A stretch of DNA of 6,926 nucleotides, taken from positions 1-6,926 of the forward strand of contig WRHG01000098.1 of the NCBI GenBank assembly GCA_009783365.1. The letters are read 5' to 3'. The notes under the pieces are model-generated. The model was not told where the DNA came from. It made no database searches and saw nothing but the letters and a program-made list of their open reading frames with translations. The translations under genes and the position numbers were made by a program. This document shows, one piece after another, positions 1-5,819 of the stretch (position 1 is its first letter; each line of letters opens with the position of its first letter). This DNA comes from Clostridia bacterium. Lineage in GTDB: Bacteria; Bacillota_A; Clostridia; Christensenellales; Aristaeellaceae.

Positions 1-344
1 AGGCGGGTGCGGAGTTCATCCTGTGTACCGGCGGGATGAGCGTCGATCCGGATGACCGAACCCCCTTCGCCATCCGAAGCGCGGGGACGGAAATTGTCAG
101 TTACGGAGCGCCTGTGTTTCCCGGAGCGATGTTCATGTTGGGGTATCTGGGCCGGGTTCCGGTTTTAGGGCTTCCGGGATGCGTGTTGTTGAGCGGACGT
201 ACCGTTTTCGATCTGATCCTGCCACGTTTGCTGGCAGGACTGCGCGTATCGGCGGAGGATTTGAAGGGTTTGGGACACGGCGGCTTATGCCTGCAATGCG
301 CGAACTGCGGGTTTCCCAACTGTGGGTTTGGAAGAGGCTTTTGA
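1..344 (+). CDS. Molybdopterin-binding protein of the SDMH cluster, C-terminal part (5' partial)
   Basis: Only the last 113 residues are present; the first full codon is at base 3 and the TGA stop is 342-344. The fragment opens with AGAEFILCTGGMSVDPDD, the GGxSxxxxD-type loop of the MoeA/MogA/CinA molybdopterin-binding fold. It continues with an IVSYGAPVFPGAMFM segment and VPVLGLPGC, which corresponds to the 'PGxP' substrate loop of that fold. The fold binds molybdopterin in cofactor synthesis. The last 24 residues are unlike MoeA: GHGGLCLQCANCGFPNCGFG carries four cysteines spaced Cx2Cx2Cx4C (bases 288-323). From memory, this tail is typical of the molybdopterin-binding protein that accompanies selenium-dependent molybdenum hydroxylases; its role is not known to me. 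A metal or Fe-S site, or handling of sulfur or selenium, is inference. selD starts 20 bases downstream. Family assignment is firm; the exact step is uncertain because the N-terminus is missing. Confidence 0.82.
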   Translation, partial: AGAEFILCTGGMSVDPDDRTPFAIRSAGTEIVSYGAPVFPGAMFMLGYLGRVPVLGLPGCVLLSGRTVFDLILPRLLAGLRVSAEDLKGLGHGGLCLQCANCGFPNCGFGRGF

Positions 345-352
345 AAATGTAT

Positions 353-360
353 AAAGGAGA
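353..360 (+). promoter_or_regulatory. Ribosome binding site of selD
   Basis: AAAGGAGA lies four bases upstream of the ATG at 365, within the 20-base gap after the preceding stop. It settles the selD start at 365, because the reading frame itself is open much further upstream, from 179. Confidence 0.8.
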
Positions 361-364
361 GACC

Positions 365-1396
365 ATGAAGCTGATATCCGGTTGTACCAGCGGCGGGTGC
401 GGTGCGAAGATCGGGCCGGGTGATTTGCGCCAGGTGCTGGAGAGGCTTCCCACATTCAAGGATCCCAGGCTGCTGGTAGGTTTTCGCGGCAGCGATGACG
501 CCGCGGCCTACCGGCTGGATGATACGAGATCCATCATCTGTACGGCGGATTTTTTCCCCCCAATGGTGGAGGATCCGCTGTTGTTCGGGCGGATAGCGGC
601 GGCCAACGCCCTTAGCGATATCTATGCAATGGGAGGGGAACCACTGCTGGCGCTGAACCTGGTTTGCTTTCCGCAAAATGGGGATTGGGCCGTGCTGGGT
701 GAAATCCTGCGCGGCGGTGCGGAAAAGGTTGAGGAAGCGGGCGCGGTGATCGGCGGAGGGCATTCGATTTATGATCATGAACCCAAATACGGGTTATCTG
801 TCACCGGCATTGTGGATATTTCCCGCATTCTCCATAATGACACGCCAAGGCTTGGGGACCGTCTGATCCTGACCAAGGCGCTGGGCACGGGTATTCTGCT
901 TGCGGCCAAGAAAGCGGCGGCGGCGGATGAAGGGGCCTACCAAGGAGCGCTGAAGGTAATGCAGCGCTTGAACCGGAATGCGTCCCGCGCTATGAGTGGA
1001 TTTCATGTGTCCGCCTGTACGGATGTTACGGGCTTCGGGTTACTGGTCCATGCCTGTGAAATGGCGGGGGAGGCGGCCACACTCCGGATTGATCCGGATG
1101 CGCTGCCCCTCCAAAAGAACGTTTTAGCTTACGCGGCCCAGAATTTGACCACCGCCGGGGGAGAGCGCAACCGAAATCATCTGGCGGGCAGGGTGGATAT
1201 GGCTTTACTGACGGCGCCTGTGCAGGAGGTGCTTTTTGATCCTCAAACTTCAGGCGGGCTCTTGGCGGCGGTGGACAGGGAGGAGGCTGAGGACTTGTTG
1301 CATACCATCCAACAAGAGGACCCGGAAGCCAGGATTATTGGTGATGTACGCCCCAGGGATGAACAGCCGGTCATCTTCGGCGGGCTTTCGATATGA
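365..1396 (+). CDS. selD: Selenide, water dikinase (selenophosphate synthetase), Cys form
   Basis: 343 residues, normal length for SelD (E. coli 347). It makes selenophosphate from selenide and ATP, the activated selenium donor, in the cytoplasm. Motifs in order: the glycine-rich catalytic loop SGGCGAKIGP (residues 9-18) with C12 and K15 matching E. coli C17 and K20; GSDDAAAY (42-49) and TADFF (60-64) with the metal/ATP aspartates; NALSDIYAMGG (81-91); GGHS (131-134); TDVTGFGL (219-226); DPQTSGG (292-298). The catalytic position is an ordinary cysteine (TGC codon), not selenocysteine, and the second loop cysteine of E. coli is alanine here. In the segment after TDVTGFGL, where E. coli reads LLGH, this protein has LLVH, a small departure. 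The start at 365 is chosen from the AAAGGAGA upstream and the family N-terminus. Its stop overlaps the yqeC start by four bases (ATGA). The position inside a molybdenum hydroxylase maturation operon suggests it serves selenium cofactor insertion, with or without a selenocysteine pathway elsewhere in the genome. Confidence 0.97.
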   Translation: MKLISGCTSGGCGAKIGPGDLRQVLERLPTFKDPRLLVGFRGSDDAAAYRLDDTRSIICTADFFPPMVEDPLLFGRIAAANALSDIYAMGGEPLLALNLVCFPQNGDWAVLGEILRGGAEKVEEAGAVIGGGHSIYDHEPKYGLSVTGIVDISRILHNDTPRLGDRLILTKALGTGILLAAKKAAAADEGAYQGALKVMQRLNRNASRAMSGFHVSACTDVTGFGLLVHACEMAGEAATLRIDPDALPLQKNVLAYAAQNLTTAGGERNRNHLAGRVDMALLTAPVQEVLFDPQTSGGLLAAVDREEAEDLLHTIQQEDPEARIIGDVRPRDEQPVIFGGLSI

Positions 1397-2046
1397 TCTT
1401 CTCGGAGGGGCTCCGCCTGTCCCGGGGCGAGCGGGTGGCGGTGGTGGGATGCGGAGGAAAAACCTCTCTGATATCCTGCCTGGCAAAGGAGAACGCCGGC
1501 GAGAAAGTGCTGGTGGCCCCCACCGCCCGTATGGCGCTTCGGGAAATCAGCCGCCGTCCCGGCGTGACATACTTGGGGCATCCGTCAGGGGAGAAACTCC
1601 TGGCGGCTCCCCTCGAAGACATCCGTGAAGAAGCCGGGGCCTTTCACTTAACGCTGATGGAGGCGGATGGAAGCGATGGCTTGCCGCTTAAGGGATGGGC
1701 GCCCCATGAACCTGTAGTTCCGCCCTTTACAACACTTACGGTGGGCGTGGTATCTGTGAAAGCGGTGGGGCTGCCGGTAACAGGGGCTAATGTGCACCGT
1801 CTGGCGCTGTTTTTGGAGCAGGTGGGGCTTGAGACCGGCGGGCCGGTGACCGAGGCCGACGTGGCCAAGATGATTCGGAAATGTCTGACCGGACACGGGG
1901 TGGGACGGCAGGCTGTTTATATCAATCAGGCGGATACCGCGGAAGAATGTTTGAAAGCCAGGTGTGTGGCAGAGCATTTGAGAGGTTTTAGGGGGTTGAT
2001 TCTGTTGGGATCGCTCAAGGAGGGGAAGCTTTGGCCGGCGGCTTGA
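1393..2046 (+). CDS. yqeC: Selenium-dependent hydroxylase accessory protein YqeC
   Basis: 217 residues, cytoplasmic, no signal peptide or membrane segment. Visible features: a short N-terminal P-loop-like motif VVGCGGKTSL (residues 17-26); a strand ending VLVAPTARM (39-47), like the second strand of a nucleotide-binding fold; a highly diagnostic EADGSDGLPLKGWAPHEP stretch (90-107); and INQAD (177-181), which resembles the NKxD base-recognition motif of GTPases but with Gln for Lys. These match the YqeC family, a conserved companion of selenium-dependent molybdenum hydroxylases. The family's reaction is not established as far as I know; nucleotide-dependent cofactor or selenium handling is inference. 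It starts on the ATGA that ends selD and has no convincing Shine-Dalgarno, so it is probably translated by coupling to selD. Its last 16 bases overlap yqeB, whose ribosome binding site lies within the yqeC coding sequence. Confidence 0.9.
   Translation: MIFSEGLRLSRGERVAVVGCGGKTSLISCLAKENAGEKVLVAPTARMALREISRRPGVTYLGHPSGEKLLAAPLEDIREEAGAFHLTLMEADGSDGLPLKGWAPHEPVVPPFTTLTVGVVSVKAVGLPVTGANVHRLALFLEQVGLETGGPVTEADVAKMIRKCLTGHGVGRQAVYINQADTAEECLKARCVAEHLRGFRGLILLGSLKEGKLWPAA
2017..2025 (+). promoter_or_regulatory. Ribosome binding site of yqeB, fixing a TTG start
   Basis: AAGGAGGGG inside the end of yqeC, five to seven bases before the TTG at 2031 depending on the pairing register. It is one of the strongest Shine-Dalgarno matches in the window and the main reason to accept TTG as the yqeB start. 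Confidence 0.82.
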
Positions 2047-2828
2047 TCGTCGTGCGGGGCGGCGGAGATATTGCCACAGGAATCATACAAAAGATGCACA
2101 GGGCGGGATTTCCCGTTCTGGTATTGGAGGCGGAGCGCCCTATGGCCATTCGGCGGGGCGTATCCCTGTGCGAGGCGATCCGGCTGGGAAGCGCAGCCGT
2201 GGAGGACATCAGCGCCCTGAGGGCAGAGAATGCCTCGGAAATGGAGGCCTGCTGGGCAATGGGGAAAGTACCTGTTACCGTAGATCCCCAAGGCGGTTGG
2301 ATCGGAAAGTGGAAGCCCGCATGCGTGGTGGATGCGATTATGGCCAAACGAAACCAGGGAACCCACCGTGCCATGGCAGACGTGGTGATCGGCGTGGGAC
2401 CCGGATTTACGGCGGGGAATGATGTACATGCCGTGATTGAAACCATGCGAGGTCACAATTTAGGGAGGTTGATCCTTACGGGCGCAGCGCTTTCCAACAC
2501 CGGCGTGCCGGGGGAACTGGGCGGAAAAAGCGTGGAGCGCGTTATATACGCTCCCGCCGGCGGAAAGATTCGCCATGTACGCCGCATCGGCGACACGGTA
2601 AAGGAAGGAGAAGCAATACTCACCGTGGACGGAACGTTTTGCGCCGCGCCTTTTGACGGGCTGCTTCGCGGGTTGATCGCCGAAGGATCGGAGGTTCGGC
2701 AAGGGATGAAAATCGCCGACGTGGATCCCCGTATGGATGCGGATTGGCAATCCATTTCCGATAAAGCGCGCTGTATCGGCGGTGCGGTGCTGGAAGCGTA
2801 CCTGGCTTTGAGATCCGGGAGAGAATGA
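2031..2828 (+). CDS. yqeB: Selenium-dependent molybdenum hydroxylase maturation protein YqeB (EF2563 family)
   Basis: 265 residues from a TTG start supported by AAGGAGGGG. The N-terminus reads LIVVRGGGDIATGI (residues 5-18), a glycine-rich Rossmann-type loop, followed by VLVLEAERPMAIRR (29-42). The middle contains VVIGVGPGFTAGNDVHAVIET (118-138), a hallmark of the YqeB family, and NTGVPGELGGKSVERV (156-171). Residues 171-234 look like a lipoyl/biotinyl-type barrel-sandwich: two similar halves, APAGGKIRHVRRIGDTVKEG and APFDGLLRGLIAEGSEVRQG, ending KIADVDPR. No lysine sits at the hairpin where lipoate or biotin would be attached; the hairpin carries C204 instead (TFCAAPF). The family co-occurs with SelD, YqeC and Mo hydroxylases and is thought to help mature the selenium-containing cofactor; the reaction is unknown to me. 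Overlaps yqeC by 16 bases and the next gene by four. Confidence 0.92.
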   Translation: MAGGLIVVRGGGDIATGIIQKMHRAGFPVLVLEAERPMAIRRGVSLCEAIRLGSAAVEDISALRAENASEMEACWAMGKVPVTVDPQGGWIGKWKPACVVDAIMAKRNQGTHRAMADVVIGVGPGFTAGNDVHAVIETMRGHNLGRLILTGAALSNTGVPGELGGKSVERVIYAPAGGKIRHVRRIGDTVKEGEAILTVDGTFCAAPFDGLLRGLIAEGSEVRQGMKIADVDPRMDADWQSISDKARCIGGAVLEAYLALRSGRE

Positions 2829-3781
2829 GAATGAAAGAGGTTTTGGAGGCCCTGGCGAAGCGGTTGGACATGGGCAAAAAGACGATGATGGTCACCGTGA
2901 TCGCAAGCCATGGCAGTGTTCCGCAAGGCGTCGGCGCACGCATGCTGGTGGGGGAGGAAGGCCGCATTGCGGGTACTGTCGGCGGGGGTGTTATTGAGCA
3001 TCAGGCGGAGAAATATGCCAGGGAAGGGCTGCTGAAGGGCGGCTGTTTTGTACGGGGCTTTTCTCTGACAACGGACCAGGCAGGGGCGCTGGGCATGGTT
3101 TGCGGCGGGCAGGCGGAGATGTTGTTTCAGTGCGTCTTGCCCCGGGAAAGGGACCTGTGCCGAAAGGTGTTGGAGGCGTTGCGTTCCGGAAAGGCGGTTT
3201 ATCTGCAAACTGATTTGGATTCCGGCCAAATGCGCCTCGTTTTTGAGACGCCGCCATTGGGGTTGGGCAGTGAGGACCGGCAGTTTGTACAACGGATCGA
3301 TCCGGGGGGCCGGGTGTATGTTTTCGGCGGTGGTCATGTAGCCAGGGCATTGGCGCCGCTTTTGTGTGACGCGGGCTTTTCGTGTCTTGTACTGGATGAC
3401 CGGCCGGAGTTTTTGGAACCGGGCAGCTTCTCCGCGGCGGATACGCTGTTGCTTGATTTTGCCCGTCTTGATGACTTTGCCGCAGGAGAGGAGGATTATG
3501 CAGTTATCATGACCAGGGGTCATGAGCATGATTTGAAGGTGCTGTCAGCAGTGCTGAAGACCCCCGCTCGGTACATCGGTATGATGGGGAGCAGCCACAA
3601 ACGCGCATTCGTCTATGCCAGGCTCATGGAACAAGGCTTTGGGGAAGAAGAGCTCCAGCGAGTTTACACGCCTGTCGGCTTGGCGATCGGGGCGGAAACA
3701 CCCTTTGAAATCGCCGTGAGCATAACCGCTCAGCTCATCGCCTGCCGCGCAAAAAGCGTATCGCAAGCGTACAAACCATGA
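2825..3781 (+). CDS. xdhC: XdhC/CoxI-family molybdenum cofactor chaperone
   Basis: 318 residues, full length for the two-domain XdhC family, cytoplasmic. The N-terminal XdhC/CoxI domain shows HGSVPQGVGARMLV (residues 29-42), GTVGGGVIEHQAE (50-62) and MVCGGQAEM (91-99). The C-terminal Rossmann domain shows VYVFGGGHVARALAPL (164-179), DDRPEF (191-196), TRGHEHDLKVL (230-240), IGMMGSSHKR (251-260) and TPVGLAIGAETPFEIAVSI (282-300). In studied bacteria XdhC binds the mature molybdenum cofactor, promotes exchange of its terminal oxo ligand for sulfur, and inserts it into xanthine dehydrogenase. Here the clustering with selD suggests a selenium version of that step, which is inference. Start: ATG at 2825 overlaps the yqeB stop (ATGA). 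A second in-frame ATG at 2831 is better spaced from GGGAGAG (2817-2823), so the protein may begin MKEVLEAL. The stop overlaps the mocA start by four bases. Confidence 0.93.
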   Translation: MRMKEVLEALAKRLDMGKKTMMVTVIASHGSVPQGVGARMLVGEEGRIAGTVGGGVIEHQAEKYAREGLLKGGCFVRGFSLTTDQAGALGMVCGGQAEMLFQCVLPRERDLCRKVLEALRSGKAVYLQTDLDSGQMRLVFETPPLGLGSEDRQFVQRIDPGGRVYVFGGGHVARALAPLLCDAGFSCLVLDDRPEFLEPGSFSAADTLLLDFARLDDFAAGEEDYAVIMTRGHEHDLKVLSAVLKTPARYIGMMGSSHKRAFVYARLMEQGFGEEELQRVYTPVGLAIGAETPFEIAVSITAQLIACRAKSVSQAYKP

Positions 3782-4461
3782 AAAATGCAAGCATTGGAAA
3801 TGGCACCGTGGTTCATGTGACTTTAAAAGCGCAAGGAGATGCAAAGGTTGGATGCGTCATTCTGGCTTCGGGGGAATCCAGGCGGTTTGGCGGAAACAAG
3901 CTTCTGACGCCTTTTTTAGGGAAACCGTTGCTGCGGCATACACTGGAAACAATACCGCCAGGTGTGGCGCCCGTGGTGGTGGTTACGCGAAGCCGGTCTG
4001 TGGACCAGCTGGCGCGGGAAATGGGTTTCGATGTGCTTTTGCACGGGAAGCCGGACATCTCAGACACCATACGCCTGGGTCTGGAATGCCTGCTACCGAT
4101 TGCGGAGGTGGGTGGCTGTATGTTTTGCGTGGGGGACCAACCCCTTTGCAGCCGGGAGACCAAGCGGCGTTTGATCGCCGCGTTTTCCGGCAGTCCCGGG
4201 TGTATTGCCAGGGTGTGCTATGGGGCTACGGAAGGGAGCCCCACGTTGTTTTCCCGGGACTTCTTTGGGGAATTGTCGGCACTGCAGCCGGGCCAGTCGG
4301 GAGGGACGGTGATCCGCAGGCATCCGGACCGGCTGATTCGTGTTCAAGCCGCGGAGGAGTGGGAACTCATGGACGCGGACACGCCACAGGCGCTCATGCA
4401 ATTGGACCGCTTGGCAAGGGAATACGGTATGCGAAAGGAAGATGGATCATGTTGCTTTTAG
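3778..4461 (+). CDS. mocA: Molybdopterin cytidylyltransferase-like protein (MocA/YgfJ family)
   Basis: 227 residues as drawn. The nucleotidyltransferase signature CVILASGESRRFGGNKLLTPF (residues 26-46) matches the LAAGxSxRFGxxK nucleotide-binding loop of MobA/MocA. Then follow VVVVTRSRS (66-74); HGKPDISDTIRLGLE (89-103), at the place of the usual NPxxxxGxSxSxxxG motif but less canonical; CVGDQPLC (117-124) with the metal-binding aspartate; EGSPTLFSRDFF (152-163); QSGGTVIRRHP (173-183); and LMDADTPQAL (197-206). The expected role is attaching CMP to molybdopterin to give the cytosine dinucleotide form used by molybdenum hydroxylases. The start is uncertain: ATG 3778 overlaps the xdhC stop but has no clear ribosome binding site and adds about 23 residues before the family's normal beginning, while AAGGAGAT at 3833-3840 lies just ahead of that beginning without a standard in-frame start. 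The final 13 bases overlap ssnA, which accounts for the odd SCCF tail. Confidence 0.88.
   Translation: MKNASIGNGTVVHVTLKAQGDAKVGCVILASGESRRFGGNKLLTPFLGKPLLRHTLETIPPGVAPVVVVTRSRSVDQLAREMGFDVLLHGKPDISDTIRLGLECLLPIAEVGGCMFCVGDQPLCSRETKRRLIAAFSGSPGCIARVCYGATEGSPTLFSRDFFGELSALQPGQSGGTVIRRHPDRLIRVQAAEEWELMDADTPQALMQLDRLAREYGMRKEDGSCCF
4434..4441 (+). promoter_or_regulatory. Ribosome binding site of ssnA
   Basis: AAAGGAAG within the end of mocA, seven bases before the ATG at 4449. It selects that ATG over upstream starts in the same frame, which stays open back to at least 3852. Confidence 0.75.
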
Positions 4462-5783
4462 GAAACGGGCCGCTGGTGACCCGTGATCCGCAGAATCCAT
4501 TTTTATGCGACGGCTGTGTCGCGATGGAAGACGGCGATATTGTGGAGGTAGGCAATACGGGCGCCATCCGGGCCAGATACCCGGAAGCGGAGTTCATGGA
4601 CGCCCGCGGTGGTATGATCATGCCGGGCTTGATCAACATCCATACACACATCTATTCCGCTTTCGCCCGGGGGCTTTCCCTTAGGAGCCCCGGTCCGAAA
4701 AGCTTTCTGGAAATTCTGGAAGGTCTGTGGTGGGCCCTGGACCGTCAGCTTCTCCTGAAGGATACGGCTGCCAGCGCAGACGCCGCTTTTATTGATTGCA
4801 TTGAGAATGGAACCACAGCCGTCTTCGACCATCATGCGAGCTACGGACAGGTGGAGGGCAGCTTGTTTGCCATCGCCGAAAGCGCGAAACGCTATGGTGT
4901 ACGCGCCAATCTATGCTATGAAATCAGCGACCGGGCCGGCACGGATAAAATGCGCGCGGCCGTACGGGAAAACATTGCGTTTATCCAGTATGTCGGACAT
5001 GATGAAAGCGGTTTGCTCGCGGGGATGATGGGTATGCACGCGCCCTTTACCCTGTCCGACGGAACCATCGAATATTGCAGAAGCAGGGCGCCGGAGGGAG
5101 TGGGTTATCATATCCATGTGGCGGAAGGTATCGAAGACGTCCATGACAGCCTTGAAAAGCATGGAAAGCGCCCGGTGTTCCGGCTTTATGATTTTGGCAT
5201 TTTGGGCGACCGCACCATTTGCGGCCACTGTACTCACGTAAGTCGGGCGGAAATCGAGGTGCTGGCGCATACGGGCAGCATGGCGGCCCATAATCCTGAA
5301 AGCAATATGGGCAATGCGGTGGGCTGCCCGCCGGTGCTGGATCTGTTCCGCAGGGGTATAATGATCGGACTGGGCACGGATGGGTACACCAACGACCTGT
5401 TGGAGAGTTATAAGGTGGCCAATATTTTGCATAAACACCACCTTGGTGACCCCTGTGCGGCTTGGGGGGAAATACCTACCATGCTATTTGAAAACAACCC
5501 CAAAATGGCGGAAATCTTCTTTGGGAAACCCATTGGGATTTTGAAACCCGGATTTTGCGCGGACGTGATCGTGGCTGATTATACGCCGCCCACACCTATT
5601 GACGGTACCAACATCAACGCGCATGTTCTCTTCGGGATGAACGGCCGGGCCATCACCACAACGATTATTAACGGCAGGGTACGCATGCGGGAACGCCAAT
5701 TGGTGGACATTGACAAGGAAGCGGTGCTGGCCCGTTGCCGGGAGCAGGCGGCGGATTTGTGGCGGCGGTGCCATGCTGTTTAG
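4449..5783 (+). CDS. ssnA: SsnA family amidohydrolase (purine-type catabolism)
   Basis: 444 residues from ATG 4449, matching E. coli SsnA length (about 442). It belongs to the metal-dependent amidohydrolase superfamily, near the chlorohydrolase/guanine deaminase branch; cytoplasmic. Visible pattern: N-terminal beta strands and MIMPGLINIHTHIYSAFARG (residues 56-75) with the HxH pair H65/H67; FDHHASY (126-132); YHIHVAEG (220-227) with H223; GHCTHVS (259-265) with H260; HNPESNMGN (281-289); LGTDGYTNDL (308-317) with D311; and a C-terminal ILKPGFCADVIVADYTPPTP segment (364-383) typical of the family. All expected metal ligands appear present. SsnA is a constant neighbour of YgfK and of selenium-dependent hydroxylases and, in gut anaerobes and E. 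coli, of genes for anaerobic purine breakdown; a ring-opening or deaminating step on a purine-derived intermediate is the likely role. The exact substrate cannot be read from sequence. The start is set by AAAGGAAG upstream and by alignment to E. coli SsnA. Confidence 0.93.
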   Translation: MLLLGNGPLVTRDPQNPFLCDGCVAMEDGDIVEVGNTGAIRARYPEAEFMDARGGMIMPGLINIHTHIYSAFARGLSLRSPGPKSFLEILEGLWWALDRQLLLKDTAASADAAFIDCIENGTTAVFDHHASYGQVEGSLFAIAESAKRYGVRANLCYEISDRAGTDKMRAAVRENIAFIQYVGHDESGLLAGMMGMHAPFTLSDGTIEYCRSRAPEGVGYHIHVAEGIEDVHDSLEKHGKRPVFRLYDFGILGDRTICGHCTHVSRAEIEVLAHTGSMAAHNPESNMGNAVGCPPVLDLFRRGIMIGLGTDGYTNDLLESYKVANILHKHHLGDPCAAWGEIPTMLFENNPKMAEIFFGKPIGILKPGFCADVIVADYTPPTPIDGTNINAHVLFGMNGRAITTTIINGRVRMRERQLVDIDKEAVLARCREQAADLWRRCHAV

Positions 5784-5803
5784 GTTTGGGAATGCTATGG
5801 GGC

Positions 5804-5810
5804 GGGGAGG
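5804..5810 (+). promoter_or_regulatory. Ribosome binding site of ygfK
   Basis: GGGGAGG in the 36-base gap after ssnA, nine bases ahead of the ATG at 5820. That gap is the largest in the window, and I see no terminator-like hairpin with a T run in it, so ygfK is probably cotranscribed. Confidence 0.65.
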
Positions 5811-5819
5811 CGGTTGGAG

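Noticed and set aside
179..364. Possible N-terminal extension of selD by 62 residues from an upstream ATG in the same frame
   Set aside because: It would overlap the preceding gene almost completely, has no ribosome binding site, and the family begins just before the catalytic loop. ATG 365 has AAAGGAGA upstream.
101..778. A 225-codon open frame on the minus strand opposite the molybdopterin-binding gene and selD
   Set aside because: It lies fully opposite two well-recognised genes, its protein has no recognisable motif and is rich in Arg, Pro and Gln, as expected for an antisense shadow of GC-rich coding DNA.
1394..1396. In-frame TGA codons at gene ends as possible selenocysteine codons, given the selenium theme
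   Set aside because: Each TGA (for example at 342, 1394, 2044, 2826 and 3779) falls at the normal C-terminus of its family and overlaps or lies close to the next start. Reading through gives no conserved continuation, and I saw no obvious SECIS hairpin directly after them.
2534..2554. Inverted repeat GGAGCG-N9-CGCTCC
   Set aside because: A short hairpin inside yqeB coding sequence with no T run; it encodes part of a conserved segment and is likely chance in GC-rich DNA.
2453..3529. A 358-codon minus-strand open frame opposite yqeB and xdhC
   Set aside because: Long, but antisense to two genes with clear family motifs, and its own translation shows no domain. The codon phase of the + strand genes explains the lack of stops.
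5784..5819. A promoter or terminator between ssnA and ygfK
   Set aside because: The gap is only 36 bases, contains the ygfK ribosome binding site, and shows no hairpin followed by a T run and no convincing -35/-10 pair.
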